In this document: in pieces, positions 43,428-53,249 of the stretch
Position numbering within the stretch: the stretch's first letter is position 1
Layout of the letters: every line of letters begins with the position of its first letter
Assembly: GCA_046462535.1 (NCBI GenBank)
Contig: JBKGVF010000020.1
Location: forward strand, 62,001 to 126,000
DNA length: 64,000 nt
Direction: 5' to 3'
Origin: JAAZCI01 sp046462535
GTDB lineage: Bacteria; Pseudomonadota; Gammaproteobacteria; Cardiobacteriales; Wohlfahrtiimonadaceae
Program-made: the position numbers and the translations under genes
Notes under the pieces: generated by a model
The model's database searches: none
What the model saw: only the letters and a program-made list of their open reading frames with translations
Told to the model about the DNA's origin: nothing

Positions 43428-44501
43428 ATGATACTGACTCGATACCAGACGACACTTCTACTACTGCTCCTTACTATAATCATCCCCCTCTTAACATCCG
43501 CTTCTGCTCATGATAAGCCATGGTTCCATCATAACTTAGAGCGCGTTATTGAGATTGGAAGTGAGGAGGCTGAGGATTTAGAGAAGATCGGCTCACTTCT
43601 TGCATTTACTGAGGGCTCTCATGAGAAGAGCAGTGTAGCGATCGAACAACTCTTCACCCAACAGGAGCGGGATGCTCTCGCCTACTTTAATGCTGAAGAG
43701 TACTTAGTTGAGCGAATTCATCACAATATTGATGCACTCACATCATTACGCCCCTTTAACCTTAAAGAACTCTATCATCAACTCAATGATGCCCTTGTCG
43801 ATGGGGATCAAGAGGCTGAACTCAATAAAGCAATCTATCACCTAGGACTCTATGAGGGGATGACACAATGTTACCAATTGATGCAGTGTCAACCAGAGAT
43901 AAAGATCTTCATTGAAGAGAGTAACAATCTCCTATACCACTTTATCAATCATAAAGAGCAGGCTCATGCCCTACTTCTCTCCCTTGCTGAGCGGGATAAT
44001 CCTAATGCACAACTACTTTTAGCTAAATTTTATATCCAAGAGCAACTGAATGAGGCGCCTAATCCAGAACGGCAACAGATGATCTATCAACTCTTAGTCA
44101 ATGCAGCGGACTCCGATCTTCCAGAAGCAGCTCGTATTTTAGGGCTGGGTCTTATTATTGATCATAGCGATCATCAAGAGCGCAATGCTGAAGCTCTGCA
44201 CTATCTAAAGGTGGCAGCAGATGCTAATGATGCCCTTGCCGCCTTCACTCTAGCAACTTTAGTAGAGGAAGAAGAGCAGATGGCCTATCTGAAAAAGGCC
44301 ATTAGTTTAGGTTTTATGGTGCAATATTATTGGCTTGAGGAGTATCTTACCCCCGATCCTCTCTTTCAAGAGTACTACCTTATTGTAGATGGTATTTTAG
44401 CGGAGATCGCTCTCTTTGAGACAACGCTGCTCGATCTAATGGATCCACTCACCGCCTATCGCTATGAACAGCTACTTCCCCTTAGGGAGGAGACACCATA
44501 A
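43428..44501 (+). CDS. Exported protein with Sel1/TPR-like helical repeats
   Basis: ATG 43428 is preferred since it gives a signal peptide (TTLLLLLLTIIIPLLTSASA, cleavage after SASA about 28); the frame is open upstream but overlaps the previous gene. The mature 330 residues are helical and acidic, with Sel1-like repeats at AERDNPNAQLLLAKFYIQEQ, AADSDLPEAARILGLGLIID and AADANDALAAFTLATLVEEE. A pair of cysteines (TQCYQLMQCQPE) may form a disulfide. Such solenoids bind proteins in the periplasm. It is likely co-transcribed with the gene before it. Confidence 0.7.
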   Translation: MILTRYQTTLLLLLLTIIIPLLTSASAHDKPWFHHNLERVIEIGSEEAEDLEKIGSLLAFTEGSHEKSSVAIEQLFTQQERDALAYFNAEEYLVERIHHNIDALTSLRPFNLKELYHQLNDALVDGDQEAELNKAIYHLGLYEGMTQCYQLMQCQPEIKIFIEESNNLLYHFINHKEQAHALLLSLAERDNPNAQLLLAKFYIQEQLNEAPNPERQQMIYQLLVNAADSDLPEAARILGLGLIIDHSDHQERNAEALHYLKVAADANDALAAFTLATLVEEEEQMAYLKKAISLGFMVQYYWLEEYLTPDPLFQEYYLIVDGILAEIALFETTLLDLMDPLTAYRYEQLLPLREETP

Positions 44502-44662
44502 GAGAGATACCCCTCTGAAGGTTTATCTTTGATACAATAGAGGATTGCTCGATATCCCCCTCTTATAGCACCCCCATCTCTATAATTAAAAAAATAATTG
44601 GGATTGGTGCTTGAAGGTATTGTTATCCCTTTTCCATCTTACACTAATAATAAGGAGAATCG

Positions 44663-46603
44663 ATGAAGTATCGTGCCGCACTTAGCACTATTATTAAAGA
44701 TGCCCTAACGATGAATAATAAACCCTTCCCCTGGCCGAAAGCAGTGGGAGCTGGGTTGGCCATGTCCTTCCCTATTATTATCGGGCTACTCTTTAATCAG
44801 CTACAGTATGGACTCCTAGCCGGAATGGGAGGATTCGCTTATCTCTATGCCTTTCCCATTCCCTATGCCCAATTGGGTAAGAAGCTCTTTTTTGTTGTGA
44901 TTGGTATTGCGCTCTCATCTCTATTAGGGTCACTAACCGCCCCCTATCCGATCGCTGTTGCCATCACTATGGCACTAATCGCCACCATTACCGTCTTTAT
45001 TTTTGGGGCCCTTAAAATATCAGGCCCAACAGCTATCTTCTTTGTTCTTATTTTTGCCATTACCGCTGATATGCCTGCGGTCCCCCTCAATGAAGCCCTT
45101 CTACGCGCAGGACTTGTCCTCTCAGGGGGTATCTTCTCCTGGATTTTAGCAATGGTAGGCTTTCTCCTCAATCCTCATGGGCCAGAGATTCGGGTTGTAA
45201 AACGTGTTTACCAACAGCTCGCTCTCTTTCTTCACTCCGTCGGCTCGCAACATTATAGTGAGGAGAAGTCAAAAATGATGGCAGTCTTAAAGGAGGCTGA
45301 AGAGACACTTGCCGCAGGCTATATCGCTTGGTATCCCCGCCCCCTCTTTACCCGTTTAATGCACCTCACCCTCAATGCAAATAAGATTGCTCTTCTAGTT
45401 ATTGAGGAGGATATGGGGCCACAAACCCCACTCGATCCAAAACAGATTGCTCCTATCGAACATTTAGGCAATCATCTTCATCATCGGAAAAGTCGACAGT
45501 TAGCTGATGAACTTGAGGAGCTTGTTACGACCCTCCCCCAATCTACACCGATACCATCAGGTAATCGTCAGCAGATTCTTGATAAGATCAGAGCAATTCC
45601 TACCTACTTAACGGAGACGATTGAATCGTTTCCACCAATTGGCTCGCCCAAATCTCACTCCTTAATGGAGCGACTGCTCGATGCTCTAGATCGTGACTCC
45701 TTAATTTTTATCACCACTATTCGTTTTGGATTTATCACCTTTATTGCTGCCCTTATCTCAACCCAATTTGACTTTTTTATCCGCTCCTACTGGATTCCTC
45801 TCTCTGCGGTAGCGGTAATGTCTGGTGCCACATTGATAGCAACATACCATCGAGCAATTCAGCGGAGTGTCGGAACGATGATTGGGTTAATTATTGCTAG
45901 TATCCTTCTCTCTTTTCACCCATCGGGATACCTTATTGCTGCCCTTATCTTCCTCTGTACAGCAACGGTTGAGCTCTTTATCGTGCGCAACTATGGCTTA
46001 GCCGTAATCTTTATTACTCCTAATGCTCTTTTAATTGCTGAAACCATTACAGGAGGAACACAATCCTTTCTCTCTGCCCGTCTGGTGGATATTCTTATTG
46101 GTAGTTTAATCGGTATTTTAGGGGTGATGAGTACCGGAGGGCGAGCAGCCTCCTCACGTCTACCAAGAGCTATTCGGCGCACATTGCGAACCCAATCACA
46201 ACTGCTATTTACCCTATTTGGTAAAAAACGGTTAGATTTTATCCCCCGCAAAGAGCGACAAGTGGTACGAATGCGCCGCAATATCTCCAATCTAAATGAG
46301 CTCTATAATGCTGCAACAGGTGAGATTCCCACCAAACAATCACTAATCGAATACTACTGGCCCATTATCTACTCTATGGAGCGACTTAGCTTTCTCTTAG
46401 AACGTGCAGCAGAACGTAACGATCTTCCTGAGTTAGCACCAACCGATTTAGCACATCTACTCTATCTCTTTGAAACCTTAGCTAATGCTGCAGCAAGCCA
46501 GATTCGTACTAATATTAAGAGAGTCCCATCATTAACAGGTTTTCCTATTTTAGAGCATGAGATTATGACGCTACAAAAGGCGTTTCAACATCCTGAAAAT
46601 TAA
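44663..46603 (+). CDS. FUSC-family inner-membrane protein (YccS/YhfK-like)
   Basis: A 646-residue protein with two clusters of hydrophobic segments (about 28-170 and 350-495) and a cytoplasmic region after each, the plan of the fusaric-acid-resistance/AaeB-like FUSC family. PIAVAITMALIATITVFIFG and GLAVIFITPNALLIAETITG are characteristic segments, the latter with the R-x-Y-x-A-V-x-F pattern. Family members act in efflux of aromatic acids or stress resistance, but the substrate is unknown here. AAGGAG precedes the ATG. Confidence 0.85.
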   Translation: MKYRAALSTIIKDALTMNNKPFPWPKAVGAGLAMSFPIIIGLLFNQLQYGLLAGMGGFAYLYAFPIPYAQLGKKLFFVVIGIALSSLLGSLTAPYPIAVAITMALIATITVFIFGALKISGPTAIFFVLIFAITADMPAVPLNEALLRAGLVLSGGIFSWILAMVGFLLNPHGPEIRVVKRVYQQLALFLHSVGSQHYSEEKSKMMAVLKEAEETLAAGYIAWYPRPLFTRLMHLTLNANKIALLVIEEDMGPQTPLDPKQIAPIEHLGNHLHHRKSRQLADELEELVTTLPQSTPIPSGNRQQILDKIRAIPTYLTETIESFPPIGSPKSHSLMERLLDALDRDSLIFITTIRFGFITFIAALISTQFDFFIRSYWIPLSAVAVMSGATLIATYHRAIQRSVGTMIGLIIASILLSFHPSGYLIAALIFLCTATVELFIVRNYGLAVIFITPNALLIAETITGGTQSFLSARLVDILIGSLIGILGVMSTGGRAASSRLPRAIRRTLRTQSQLLFTLFGKKRLDFIPRKERQVVRMRRNISNLNELYNAATGEIPTKQSLIEYYWPIIYSMERLSFLLERAAERNDLPELAPTDLAHLLYLFETLANAAASQIRTNIKRVPSLTGFPILEHEIMTLQKAFQHPEN

Positions 46604-46612
46604 ATAGCGAAA

Positions 46613-46643
46613 TCAAAAAAACCATGCTATCAAAAGCATGGTT
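46613..46643 (-). terminator. Terminator between FUSC and small membrane gene
   Basis: AACCATGCT (46620-46628) pairs with AGCATGGTT (46635-46643). On the minus strand a run of seven T follows, so it stops the small minus-strand gene; on the plus strand the tail is weak. Confidence 0.8.
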
Positions 46644-46661
46644 CTCTAACCTAAGCTGGCC

Positions 46662-46793
46662 CTATTGACTTAAGGGCTCCACCACCTCAATCGGCTCCTG
46701 ACTTACCTGATAAGCAACATAGAGAGGGTATCCAATCATATACACCAATCCTAAAGCCACCACTAAAAGAAAGGCCATAACCATCTGTCTCAT
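46662..46793 (-). CDS. 43-residue single-span membrane protein
   Basis: ATG 46793 follows AGGGAG by 5 bases, and the frame reads MRQMVMAFLLVVALGLVYMI, then GYPLYVAYQVSQEPIEVVEP to TAG 46662. One hydrophobic helix (about 4-20) and a short acidic periplasmic tail; the positive N-terminus stays inside. A strong terminator follows the stop, which supports expression. No family recognised. Confidence 0.65.
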   Translation of the reverse strand: MRQMVMAFLLVVALGLVYMIGYPLYVAYQVSQEPIEVVEPLSQ

Positions 46794-46943
46794 CATTACT
46801 CCCTAACAAAATCAACCAAAAATGAAGATCCCTATTGTATCAAACTAGGGCGGCTATGAATTCACTATCTTTTCTCAATTATATAAATAAGAGGAGCTAC
46901 TAAAGCTCCTAATAATCATCTTGCTGGAGTAGATCGCTAGCCT

Positions 46944-47234
46944 CTAACTAGCAACCCGCTCTGAGCGCCCCTCTTTAGGGATGCGTCTCCCTGCAATCAC
47001 CTTAATAATATCTGCGCGAACGGTTTCAGGCTCTTTTAGATAACTCATTATTAAAGTAGCCATCTCATCAACAGATGTCAGCTTACTAATAGGACCCATC
47101 CGTAATGGCTCATCATTAATAATGGCATTCATAATCGTTAAGATCGTGCTCGTATCCCTATTCTCGATAAACTTTTGTTGATGAAGATAGAGAATTCTTA
47201 GCGCCTCTTCATAATGAAAACTGCTCTTACCCAT
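46944..47234 (-). CDS. Hypothetical cytoplasmic protein
   Basis: ATG 47234 has AAAGGAGGAG seven bases before it, so I prefer it to the ATG at 47285. The 96-residue product is helical and soluble by eye (FHYEEALRILYLHQQKFIEN, TILTIMNAIINDEP, VDEMATLIMSYLKE) and ends with a basic tail (GRRIPKEGRSERVAS). No recognised motif. It lies between the small membrane gene and the RND pump, about 130 bases after the latter's stop. Confidence 0.6.
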   Translation of the reverse strand: MGKSSFHYEEALRILYLHQQKFIENRDTSTILTIMNAIINDEPLRMGPISKLTSVDEMATLIMSYLKEPETVRADIIKVIAGRRIPKEGRSERVAS

Positions 47235-47366
47235 AACGTCTCCTCCTTTGTTATTATTATTGATTATTGGTTCCGTCATCCTCACAATAGTAGCAGTTTA
47301 AGAGAATCTTTCAAATACTCTCTCTCTATGAGTGAGGTCCCTCCCTATAATACTCTTTTATCACCT

Positions 47367-50300
47367 CTACAGCTGATAAGTATGGTAATCAGTACTCTTA
47401 TGCCGATTAATTAAGAGGTAGACTACCGGTACCACAAAGAGCGTTAATAGGGTGCCGACACTCATTCCCCCAACAATCACCCATCCAATCGCCTCGCGAG
47501 ATTCCGCTCCCGCCCCTGTAGCTAATGCTAGGGGGAGCGATCCTAGTACCATTGCTCCTGTAGTCATTAAAATGGGGCGCAATCGTAAAACTGCCGATTG
47601 AATAATTGCCTCCATCTTTGAGATACCCCCCTCTTGTAACTGATTGGCAAATTCCACAATTAAAATGCCATGCTTGGTAATTAATCCCACTAATGTCACT
47701 AAACCGATCTGACTGTAGATATTAATTGTGCCATCGGTTAAATAGAGCGCTCCTAGAGCTCCAAATCCAGCTAAAGGAACCGATATAAGAATAATAAAGG
47801 GATCAATCCATGATTCAAACTGCGCTGCTAATACTAGATAGATAAAGACCAGAGCTAATCCAAATATAACCACCATGGAGGATCCCGACTCTATAAATTC
47901 ACGCGATGACCCCTGATAATCGAGCATCATATCAGGAATAATTGAGCGGATCGCACCCTCTACAATAGCAATCCCCTCCCCTTGAGATACCCCTTCAGCT
48001 AAATTTGCCGAAATTGTTACTGCACGGAGCTTATTAAAGTGGCGTAAATTTTGTGGTGCAATCGTCTCCTCAATCGTAACTAAATTTGATAGAGGTACCA
48101 TCTCACCATAGCCTGAGCGAAGATAGATATTCCCTAAATCTCTAGGCTCACTACGACGATCAGGATTCACCTGTACTAAGACATCATACTGCTCAGCTCC
48201 CTCTTTATAACGAGTAACATTACGCCCCGCAAGAGCAGTTTCAAGAGCACGTCCCACACTATTAACATCAATCTTTAACAGTGCAAGCTTTTCACGATCA
48301 ACCGTAATCTCCAGTTGGGGTGTATTCATTCTTAAATTATTATCTGGAGTCACAAGCTTCTCATTACTATTGAGTAGTGTCATGATTGCCGATACCTGCT
48401 GATCGAGTACATCAAATGACTCATTGGAGCGAATAACGATCTCCACCTCACTTGAGCCACCCCCCTGACCTAACGATTGGGGATTGCTTGCAAAGATACG
48501 CATCCCTTCTGCCATCCCTCTAAACTCACGATTGAGCCGCTCTGTAATCGCCATCTGACTCTCATCTCGAAGATCCCAATCCTGTAGAGTAACGGAACCA
48601 AATGCTCCTGAGCCAACCCCTGAAACAACAAAGATAACCGCATCATCAAGAGTCTCAATTAGATGCTCCTCAACCTCGGCAAAATAGCGATCCGTATAAT
48701 CAACGGTTGCCCCCTCCGGAGTAATACCAGAAATACGAATATTACCACGATCCTCAATCGGCGAGAGTGTCTGAGGTAGAGCGCTATAGAGGAGATAAGT
48801 GCCCCCTAAAGTGAGGAGCATCCCTATAATGACCCAAATACGCTTCCCTATTAGCCAGCGCAACCAACGCTCATACCCTTTTGCAAGCCACTCTAACCCC
48901 CCTTCAATGAGAGCAGAGAGACGGCTCCCCTTCGTCTCTCCCCTTCCCTTTAAGAGGCGTGAACACATCATTGGTGAGAGCGTTAACGCAGTAAACCCTG
49001 AGATTAGGACCGCTAATGCCAGCGTCATCGCAAACTCAATAAAGAGCTTGCCGATTCGCCCCGTTGAGAAAGTTAGGGGGAGGAAGACAGCAGCAAGTGT
49101 TAATGTCATCGCAATAATCGCAAAACCAATCTCCTTCGATCCAATAAAGGCAGCAGTAATCGGATCTTTTCCCTCTTCAATATGGCGATGAATATTCTCT
49201 AACATCACAATAGCATCATCTACCACCAACCCGATTGCTAAAACAAACGCTAAAAGTGTTAATGTATTAATTGAGTAGCCTAATAGGTACATTAAAAAGA
49301 GTGTTCCTATTAAAGAGATTGGCACCGTCACCATAGGGATAACCGTGGCACGCCAATCTCTAAGGAAGAAGAAGATTACTAAACCCACAAAGATTAATGC
49401 TTCAAAGATAGTTGTATAGACTGATCTTAAAGATTTATTGATAAAGACTGAATTATCTTGACTCACAGAGAGTGTCACTCCATCTGGAATACTCTCTTCG
49501 ATTTGAGGCAAAATGGCTCGAATATTTGCCGACAATGTCAATGGATTCGCCACAGATTGCTTATAGATAGCAATTCCAACCCCCCTTCGACCATTCATTC
49601 GTGGCCGCGTGGTCTCTTCAGCTCCCCCTAGCTCCACAGTCGCAACATCATTTAACCGCACAATATGTTGATTGCCTGCCTGATTTGTTGTGGTGCGCAA
49701 TATAACGCTCTCAAACTCTTGTACACTATTGAGATCAGTACGTGCTACGATCGAGAACTCTCGACTATTACTCTTAATGGTACCGGCTGGAATCTCCACA
49801 TTTTGGGTTCGTAGAGCAGACTCAATATCTGCCACGGTAATATCGAAGGCCGCCATCTTTGGCGGATCGAGCCAAACCCGCATCACAGGATCTCGTGCAC
49901 CCCATATCGTAATGCTCGCCACCCCCTCTAATAACTCAATCTGTGGATTAATTATATTCTCCACCATCTTTGTCAGCTCAATGGGGCTATATTCATCACT
50001 CGAGAGAGCTAAGATGACTACTGGGTCAGCATCAGAATCACTTTTACGCACTATTGGCTCATCTACTTCATCAGGAAAGCGCCGTTTCGCTTGTGCAATT
50101 TTATCGCGTACATCATTGGCCGCCTCTTCAATATCTTTCGTTGGCTTAAAATTGATATTAACCCAGGCCCGTCCGCGACGGGACATTGATGTGATGTAAT
50201 CAATTCCATCGATACTCGTCACCGCATCCTCAATAACTTTAGTGACCTGAGTCTCAATAATTTCGGGGCTTGCACCTTGATAACTAGCACTCACACTAAC

Positions 50301-50432
50301 GATAGGGATCTCAATATCAGGATACTCTCGAATTGCTAGACGATCGAGAGCAATAATTCCTAAAAGAATAATAATAATATTAATGACAATTGCGAAAACG
50401 GGACGTTTAATGGAGAGTTCAGATAGTTTCAT
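47367..50432 (-). CDS. RND-family efflux pump, inner-membrane subunit
   Basis: A proton-driven exporter of the HAE1/MexF-like family. ATG 50432 was chosen for its site (GGAGGGG) and the standard MKLSELSIKRPVFAIVI start; the frame extends to 50465 but overlaps the adaptor gene. The 1021-residue protein has twelve helices in two repeats, two periplasmic loops, and the proton-relay Asp pair in GLVVDDAIVMLENIH (helix 4). It completes an operon with the adaptor 4 bases upstream. No TolC gene is near, so an outer-membrane channel must come from elsewhere. Substrate unknown. Confidence 0.92.
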   Translation of the reverse strand: MKLSELSIKRPVFAIVINIIIILLGIIALDRLAIREYPDIEIPIVSVSASYQGASPEIIETQVTKVIEDAVTSIDGIDYITSMSRRGRAWVNINFKPTKDIEEAANDVRDKIAQAKRRFPDEVDEPIVRKSDSDADPVVILALSSDEYSPIELTKMVENIINPQIELLEGVASITIWGARDPVMRVWLDPPKMAAFDITVADIESALRTQNVEIPAGTIKSNSREFSIVARTDLNSVQEFESVILRTTTNQAGNQHIVRLNDVATVELGGAEETTRPRMNGRRGVGIAIYKQSVANPLTLSANIRAILPQIEESIPDGVTLSVSQDNSVFINKSLRSVYTTIFEALIFVGLVIFFFLRDWRATVIPMVTVPISLIGTLFLMYLLGYSINTLTLLAFVLAIGLVVDDAIVMLENIHRHIEEGKDPITAAFIGSKEIGFAIIAMTLTLAAVFLPLTFSTGRIGKLFIEFAMTLALAVLISGFTALTLSPMMCSRLLKGRGETKGSRLSALIEGGLEWLAKGYERWLRWLIGKRIWVIIGMLLTLGGTYLLYSALPQTLSPIEDRGNIRISGITPEGATVDYTDRYFAEVEEHLIETLDDAVIFVVSGVGSGAFGSVTLQDWDLRDESQMAITERLNREFRGMAEGMRIFASNPQSLGQGGGSSEVEIVIRSNESFDVLDQQVSAIMTLLNSNEKLVTPDNNLRMNTPQLEITVDREKLALLKIDVNSVGRALETALAGRNVTRYKEGAEQYDVLVQVNPDRRSEPRDLGNIYLRSGYGEMVPLSNLVTIEETIAPQNLRHFNKLRAVTISANLAEGVSQGEGIAIVEGAIRSIIPDMMLDYQGSSREFIESGSSMVVIFGLALVFIYLVLAAQFESWIDPFIILISVPLAGFGALGALYLTDGTINIYSQIGLVTLVGLITKHGILIVEFANQLQEGGISKMEAIIQSAVLRLRPILMTTGAMVLGSLPLALATGAGAESREAIGWVIVGGMSVGTLLTLFVVPVVYLLINRHKSTDYHTYQL

Positions 50433-50436
50433 ACTA

Positions 50437-51507
50437 TTACCCCTCCGTCTCCTTAACATCTTCATCGAAAGATGGTGTTAATGCTCCTTTAAAAGAATCC
50501 CCATCTTTTAACCGCATGTGAGCACTCTTAACAACAAGCTCCCCCCCTTCTAAACCCTCGAGAATCTCAATTGCATGTGCACTACGCTCTCCGATCGTAA
50601 TCTCCACCAATTCTGCACGATACTCGCCAGAAGATAACTCTTTAGCAATATAGAGATAGTGTTGACCCTCAAGTGCAAATACTGCCTCCTCAGGAACAGT
50701 AACCACCTCATACCCAAGCGGAATCTTTAGTAGCAAGCGGGCAAACATCCCAGCAATTAACTTCTGGTTGCTATTATCATAATGAGCACGAATTCTTAAT
50801 GAACGCCCCTCCTGCTCAATCTCCGGGCTAATGGCATAGACCGTTGCAGTAAAGTGATCAAAAGGGAAGTTGTCGATAGAGAAGTGGACCCGCTGCCCAA
50901 TTTTAGCCACATGAGCAACCCGCTCAGGAATATTAAACTCTAATTTTAAAGACTCTGTGTTAGTTAGGGTAACAATATCGGTGCCAGCCTGAATATAATC
51001 CCCCTCCTCAATATTTTTAAGACCAACAATTCCGGTAAAGGGGGCGGTTAATCGCATCTTATCAAGATTAGTATGTGCAATTTCAAGATCAGCTTCTGCC
51101 TGAAGAAAGGTCGCCTCAGCCGTATCAAGCATCTGTAATGTTGAGCCTCCTCGCGCCGCTCGTAATCGCTCAACATTCTGTTTAGCTAATAGATACTTTG
51201 CTTCCGCATCTTTTAAATTCGCCTCCTGAATACGCTGATCAAAACGGAGGAGAAGATCCCCCTCCTCTACCATTCGCCCCTCTTCAAAATCAATGCTCAC
51301 AACACGGCCAGAAATTTCAGGTTTAATCACCACCTTTGCATAAGGATTTAAGACGCCTACCGAGTAAATCGTCTCATGCTTCTCTACTCTTTTTGCAGTT
51401 GCAAGCTCAATGACCAATCCTCCTTCCGCAGCAACAGTTGGTACCGTCACGATAAGAAAAAAGAAGATAAGTAAGATGATATCTCTTAGATATAAGCGCC
51501 TAACCAT
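50437..51507 (-). CDS. RND efflux adaptor (membrane fusion protein)
   Basis: The 356-residue periplasmic adaptor links the RND pump to an outer-membrane channel. A signal/anchor (IILLIFFFLIVTVPTVAA, about 10-27) is followed by a lipoyl-type hairpin domain (GRVVSIDFEEGRMVEEGDLL), a short alpha-helical hairpin (AKYLLAKQNVERLR), and the matching lipoyl half (LTAPFTGIVGLKNIEEGDYI) with beta-barrel domain to the end. The short hairpin resembles the MdtA/MexE side. GAAGGATTG precedes the start. The pump gene starts 4 bases after its stop. Confidence 0.92.
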   Translation of the reverse strand: MVRRLYLRDIILLIFFFLIVTVPTVAAEGGLVIELATAKRVEKHETIYSVGVLNPYAKVVIKPEISGRVVSIDFEEGRMVEEGDLLLRFDQRIQEANLKDAEAKYLLAKQNVERLRAARGGSTLQMLDTAEATFLQAEADLEIAHTNLDKMRLTAPFTGIVGLKNIEEGDYIQAGTDIVTLTNTESLKLEFNIPERVAHVAKIGQRVHFSIDNFPFDHFTATVYAISPEIEQEGRSLRIRAHYDNSNQKLIAGMFARLLLKIPLGYEVVTVPEEAVFALEGQHYLYIAKELSSGEYRAELVEITIGERSAHAIEILEGLEGGELVVKSAHMRLKDGDSFKGALTPSFDEDVKETEG

Positions 51508-51597
51508 CCATCAATCCTTCTATCAACAATATATATGGAGATACTCTATCACAGAGTAGAAATCTGCTAGAGCAATTGATAATAATTTACAAGCGCC

Positions 51598-52710
51598 TTA
51601 GCGCTCACCAACATCAAGGGGTGACTTTGGTTTAATAATGGGGGATCGAACCTCAATATCATGCTCCTCTTCATAGACCCACTCACGCCATAGCGCCACC
51701 AATAGTGCCATAATAACTGGACCGATAAAGAGCCCTATAATCCCCATTGTTTTTACACCTCCGACAAGCCCAATAATCGTAGGAAGAAAGGGGAGCTTTA
51801 CCGGACCACCCACAAGGCGAGGACGAATTGTTTTATCCACAACAAAGAGTTGAATTGCCCCCCAAATGAAGAGGAAAATTCCATTTGGTACTGCGCCACT
51901 CCCAATCAGATAGAGTGATACTGCCGTCATCGAGAGAGGAGCACCACCGGGAATGAGGGCAAAGATTCCTGTAATTACCGCCAATGTAACCGGTGAAGGG
52001 GCTCCAACAAGGTGGTAGATGACCCCAAACACAATCCCTTCACCAATAGCAATAATTACCATTCCTGAGACTGTTGAGCTAATTAATGTGGGTACAATCC
52101 GTGAAATTCGATGCCAACGACCAGGAAATACCCGCTCTCCAACAATATCTAACTGCTCACAAATCGCCTTCCCATCTTTATAGAGGAAAAAGAGAATAAT
52201 AATAACAAATAGAAGTGTAAACCCAAGAGAAGTAAAGTGCCCAGTAATCTCTTTTGCTATATGGGTAAGGTAGGTGAAGACATTCCCTAAGCCAGCCATC
52301 GCTAAGAGCTCATTTAAACCATTAGGGTGTCCAAGATACTCCATCCACTGCTCATCTAAATTTTCACCAAAGAAAGGTAGATTTTTGATCCACTCCGGCG
52401 TATCTGCCCCATAGGTTCCAATTTGGCGAATCACCTTAATAATGGAGCTCACCTCCCCAACAATAAAGTGGGCTAACCAGAAGAAGGGAATAACAATTAA
52501 TAAAATAATAAAAGAGGTCGCTATCGATGACGCGACAAGCGACCTCCCTTTACAGAGCTTTAAAAGATCGGAATAGGCGTCCCAAGTAACGAAAGCAATA
52601 ATTAATGCTCCTAACGCTGGAACTAAAAAGGAGTGAAAAAAGAAGACCCCTATTAATAGGGTGATCCCAATAATCCACTTAGCTACCGGGTGATAGGAGA
52701 GCGCTTTCAT
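51598..52710 (-). CDS. AI-2E family transporter (PerM/YdiK-like)
   Basis: A 370-residue inner-membrane protein with eight hydrophobic segments and a periplasmic region about 55-155. The pattern of the AI-2E family is visible: GEGIVFGVIYHLVGAPSPVT (about 222-241), then FALIPGGAPLSMTAVSLYLI and the C-terminal RPRLVGGPVKLPFLPTIIGL. Members export autoinducer-2 or act as Na+/H+ antiporters; the name does not prove function. AAAGGG precedes the ATG. It is 20 bases after greA on the same strand. Confidence 0.87.
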   Translation of the reverse strand: MKALSYHPVAKWIIGITLLIGVFFFHSFLVPALGALIIAFVTWDAYSDLLKLCKGRSLVASSIATSFIILLIVIPFFWLAHFIVGEVSSIIKVIRQIGTYGADTPEWIKNLPFFGENLDEQWMEYLGHPNGLNELLAMAGLGNVFTYLTHIAKEITGHFTSLGFTLLFVIIILFFLYKDGKAICEQLDIVGERVFPGRWHRISRIVPTLISSTVSGMVIIAIGEGIVFGVIYHLVGAPSPVTLAVITGIFALIPGGAPLSMTAVSLYLIGSGAVPNGIFLFIWGAIQLFVVDKTIRPRLVGGPVKLPFLPTIIGLVGGVKTMGIIGLFIGPVIMALLVALWREWVYEEEHDIEVRSPIIKPKSPLDVGER

Positions 52711-52730
52711 GATTACACCTTCCCTTTCTA

Positions 52731-53207
52731 TTATATATGCTCAACTTCTAGAATCTCATACCGCTTCCGACCACCAGGTGTCTCAATGATCACCTCATCA
52801 TCAAGCTCTTTACCTATAAGGGCTCGAGCGATAGGGGAGGTAATGGAGAGACGATTCTCACGAACATTTGCCTCATACTCACCTACCAGCTGGTAGGTGA
52901 CCTCTCTCTCCTCCTCTAAGTCATAAAGGGTAACCGTTGTACCAAAAATAACTCGCCCAGTATTCGGAATCTCTGTTACATCAATCACTTGAGCATTGGC
53001 TAATCGATTCTCATAATCAGCAATACGCCCTTCAATAAAGCCCTGCTCTTCACGGGCAGCATGGTACTCGGCATTCTCTTTTAAGTCACCATGCTCGCGC
53101 GCCTCGGCAATGGCTTTAATAATACGTGGCCGCTGATTCTGCTTAAGATCGTTGATCTCTGCACGGAGCTTCTCTGCTCCCTCTTTTGTCATAGGGTATT
53201 TATTCAT
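52731..53207 (-). CDS. greA: Transcription elongation factor GreA
   Basis: Binds the RNA polymerase secondary channel and stimulates cleavage of backtracked transcripts. The 158-residue protein has an N-terminal coiled coil (EGAEKLRAEINDLKQNQRPR) with the catalytic acidic tip DLKENAEYHAAREEQG (about 41-56; D41 and E44), and the C-terminal FKBP-like domain with ISSPIARALIGKELDDEV-like segment (ITSPIARALIGKELDDE). AAAGGA precedes the ATG. Confidence 0.96.
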   Translation of the reverse strand: MNKYPMTKEGAEKLRAEINDLKQNQRPRIIKAIAEAREHGDLKENAEYHAAREEQGFIEGRIADYENRLANAQVIDVTEIPNTGRVIFGTTVTLYDLEEEREVTYQLVGEYEANVRENRLSITSPIARALIGKELDDEVIIETPGGRKRYEILEVEHI

Positions 53208-53249
53208 CTACGCTATTCCTTTCACAATCGATTAAGGGGTGAGTTTTCT

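Noticed and set aside
49690..50199. 169-codon plus-strand reading inside the RND pump gene
   Set aside because: Antisense shadow of a well-supported 1021-residue protein; Ser/Arg-rich composition is typical of such shadows.
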